From a virus, in the IMG/VR virus record IMGVR_UViG_3300025671_000680, positions 1 to 20,726 of that record: DNA of 20,726 nt; one strand, 5' to 3'. The notes under the pieces are model-generated. The model ran no database searches and was not told the DNA's origin. It saw only the letters and a list, made by a program, of their open reading frames with translations. This document shows, one piece after another, positions 19,521 through 20,726 of the stretch. The position numbers and the translations under genes are program-made. The first letter of the stretch is position 1. Each line of letters begins with the position of its first letter.

Positions 19521-20726
19521 CTATTCGTCGAAGTAAATCAGCATCACGTTGCCGGGATCGGCCCAGCCCCCGCCGGTATGATCGTGAAGTTGCCAGAACC
19601 TAATAACGTCACTAACGCTAAGTGAGTCGATGCCGCTTACCACTCCGCCTCGCGCAGAACTTGCGTATTGGGTGAGGCCGACATCCGAAGGGCTTCCGTT
19701 GTCACTCGCGCCTTGTGCAAAAAGTCGCGTACCCCCGCCAAGAGACACGCTATTTTTTTCGACGTATGTGCGAACGTAATACGTTCCATTCCCGTATGAG
19801 TTTCCACCGCCAAGCGTTCCGTTCCACACCATCATGTACTTCCCGGCCTTCTTGATGGTAATCGCATTGCCAGTCGTCGTCCCATCCACGATTGCTTTGT
19901 TTTCATATACTGGCGTGGACATAGAAATCTGCGCCCATGTGTTGTCGGCAACGCTGGACACATAGGGCATCTTGCATGCGAACACGACTGCGCCTTGGAT
20001 GACCGCGCCCGCGCCACCATAAGTCGATGCTTCTCTCGGCTTCAGCACACCGGAACTGTCAAGGATGATGCGCTGCTCACCAGCCGTCGCCGTCGAGATT
20101 TCGTTGTCTGCCGAGAAGTAGAGACCTGTGTCAGTGTCGCCAGTATTAGTTATTGCTGGCGCCGAGTTGCTGCCGTCCGCAGCCGAAATCGGGGAGCTTG
20201 CACTGAGAGTAGTGAACGAACCGGCGGCTGCGCTTGACCCGCCGATCACCGCGCCGTCGATAGTGCCGCCATTCAAGTCTATTGTGCTAATCGTGCCGAG
20301 CGACGTGATGTCTGTATTCGCGCCAAGCAGCGCGTACTTCGCATCGCTCGCAGCCTTGCTGTAATAGTCTCCCGGTGCAGCCGCACCGTGGGCGATCACT
20401 TCGAGCTTGTCACCCGCAGTCAGCGCCGCCAGCCCGGTGATTGACGATCCGCTCGTCGCAGTGTAGTCGCCGTCGTTGAGCATCACGCCGTTGAGAAACA
20501 CCATGATGAACCCAGCGTCATAGGCGAGGGTGTTAGCGTTGTCGTCGCCGCCGGTCACTGAAGTCTCGCCGCCGGACGCGGTGTACTCGAACCGCTGGTA
20601 GACAGAGCTGATCGTCGATCCCGTCGCGACCCAACCGCTGCCGCTATAAACTTTCATCTCGCTAGCGGTGGTGTCGAAGTACAGCGCCCCGGTAATCAGA
20701 GCATCGCCGTCGTTGTCGAGCGCCGG
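19521..20726 (-). CDS. Tail fibre protein (5' end beyond window)
   Basis: The frame is open to the window edge: codons upstream of the first visible ATG (20657) read NDGDALITGALYFDTTASEM, a conserved N-terminal fibre element, so that ATG is not the real start. About 401 residues are visible. Further features are FVFLNGVML-like baseplate-adjacent segments (IMVFLNGVMLNDGDYTATSG), LDLNGGTIDGAVIGG-type repeats, and the NTGDTDTGLYFSADNEIS...  unit common in fibre shafts. The C-terminal 150 residues (ADNTWAQISMSTPVYENKA..AGKYMMVWNGT) resemble a C1q/TNF-like jelly-roll tip that would bind the host. The trimerising function is inferred from family. Confidence 0.88.
   Translation of the reverse strand, partial: PALDNDGDALITGALYFDTTASEMKVYSGSGWVATGSTISSVYQRFEYTASGGETSVTGGDDNANTLAYDAGFIMVFLNGVMLNDGDYTATSGSSITGLAALTAGDKLEVIAHGAAAPGDYYSKAASDAKYALLGANTDITSLGTISTIDLNGGTIDGAVIGGSSAAAGSFTTLSASSPISAADGSNSAPAITNTGDTDTGLYFSADNEISTATAGEQRIILDSSGVLKPREASTYGGAGAVIQGAVVFACKMPYVSSVADNTWAQISMSTPVYENKAIVDGTTTGNAITIKKAGKYMMVWNGTLGGGNSYGNGTYYVRTYVEKNSVSLGGGTRLFAQGASDNGSPSDVGLTQYASSARGGVVSGIDSLSVSDVIRFWQLHDHTGGGWADPGNVMLIYFDE

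Noticed and set aside
18323-20726. Diversity-generating retroelement acting on a fibre, as in Bordetella phage BPP-1
   Set aside because: No reverse transcriptase gene, template repeat or A-rich variable repeat was seen in the window.

Overview
The window is part of a temperate tailed bacteriophage (prophage or phage contig), not ordinary chromosome. It carries both terminase subunits, a T7/BPP-1-type head-tail connector (portal), a holin-lysozyme cassette, tail fibres with fibre-assembly chaperones, a primase-helicase and an integrase. The portal type suggests a podovirus-like virion. The DNA is GC-rich and packed with stop/start overlaps, which suggests a high-GC proteobacterial host. No host gene is present, so the host cannot be named. 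No tRNA, rRNA, CRISPR array, insertion sequence, reverse transcriptase, DNA polymerase or RNA polymerase gene was seen.

There are three transcription blocks. (1) Minus strand, about 10524 down to 1: a ribbon-helix-helix-like regulator, a Holliday-resolvase-like PD-(D/E)XK nuclease, an unknown protein, a Toprim-helicase, an iteron-like cluster, small replication/regulatory proteins, small terminase, an XRE protein, large terminase, small genes, a GNAT-like virion protein, the portal, and a DUF6321-like protein cut by the window edge. (2) Plus strand, 10637 to 16308: the ArdA antirestriction protein, two small unknown proteins, a SprT-like metalloprotein, a serine recombinase, a possible winged-helix protein, three tandem 25-bp repeats, a tyrosine integrase, a possible structured RNA, a 49-residue membrane protein, a YqaJ-type exonuclease and a LexA-like DNA-binding domain. 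(3) Minus strand, 20726 down to 16295: two fibre/chaperone pairs, then a coiled-coil membrane protein, a small nuclease, an unknown protein, holin and endolysin. Blocks 1 and 2 diverge from one 112-bp control region. Blocks 2 and 3 converge with a 14-bp gene overlap.

Block 2 fits an establishment and integration module: ArdA would protect incoming DNA, recombinases would integrate or resolve it, and the exonuclease would serve recombination. Block 1 replicates and packages DNA, and block 3 completes the tail and lyses the cell.

The best candidate for something new lies at 14814-14958. A consensus -10 box inside the end of the integrase gene is followed by RNA that can form nested helices. 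Its outer 13-bp helix shares seven bases with a hairpin that hides the Shine-Dalgarno of a 49-residue membrane protein, a riboswitch-like arrangement. Second are thirteen copies of a CGGACA motif in 232 bp around the 3' end of the primase-helicase gene, a likely origin or operator. All family assignments are from reading the sequence; no database search was run.
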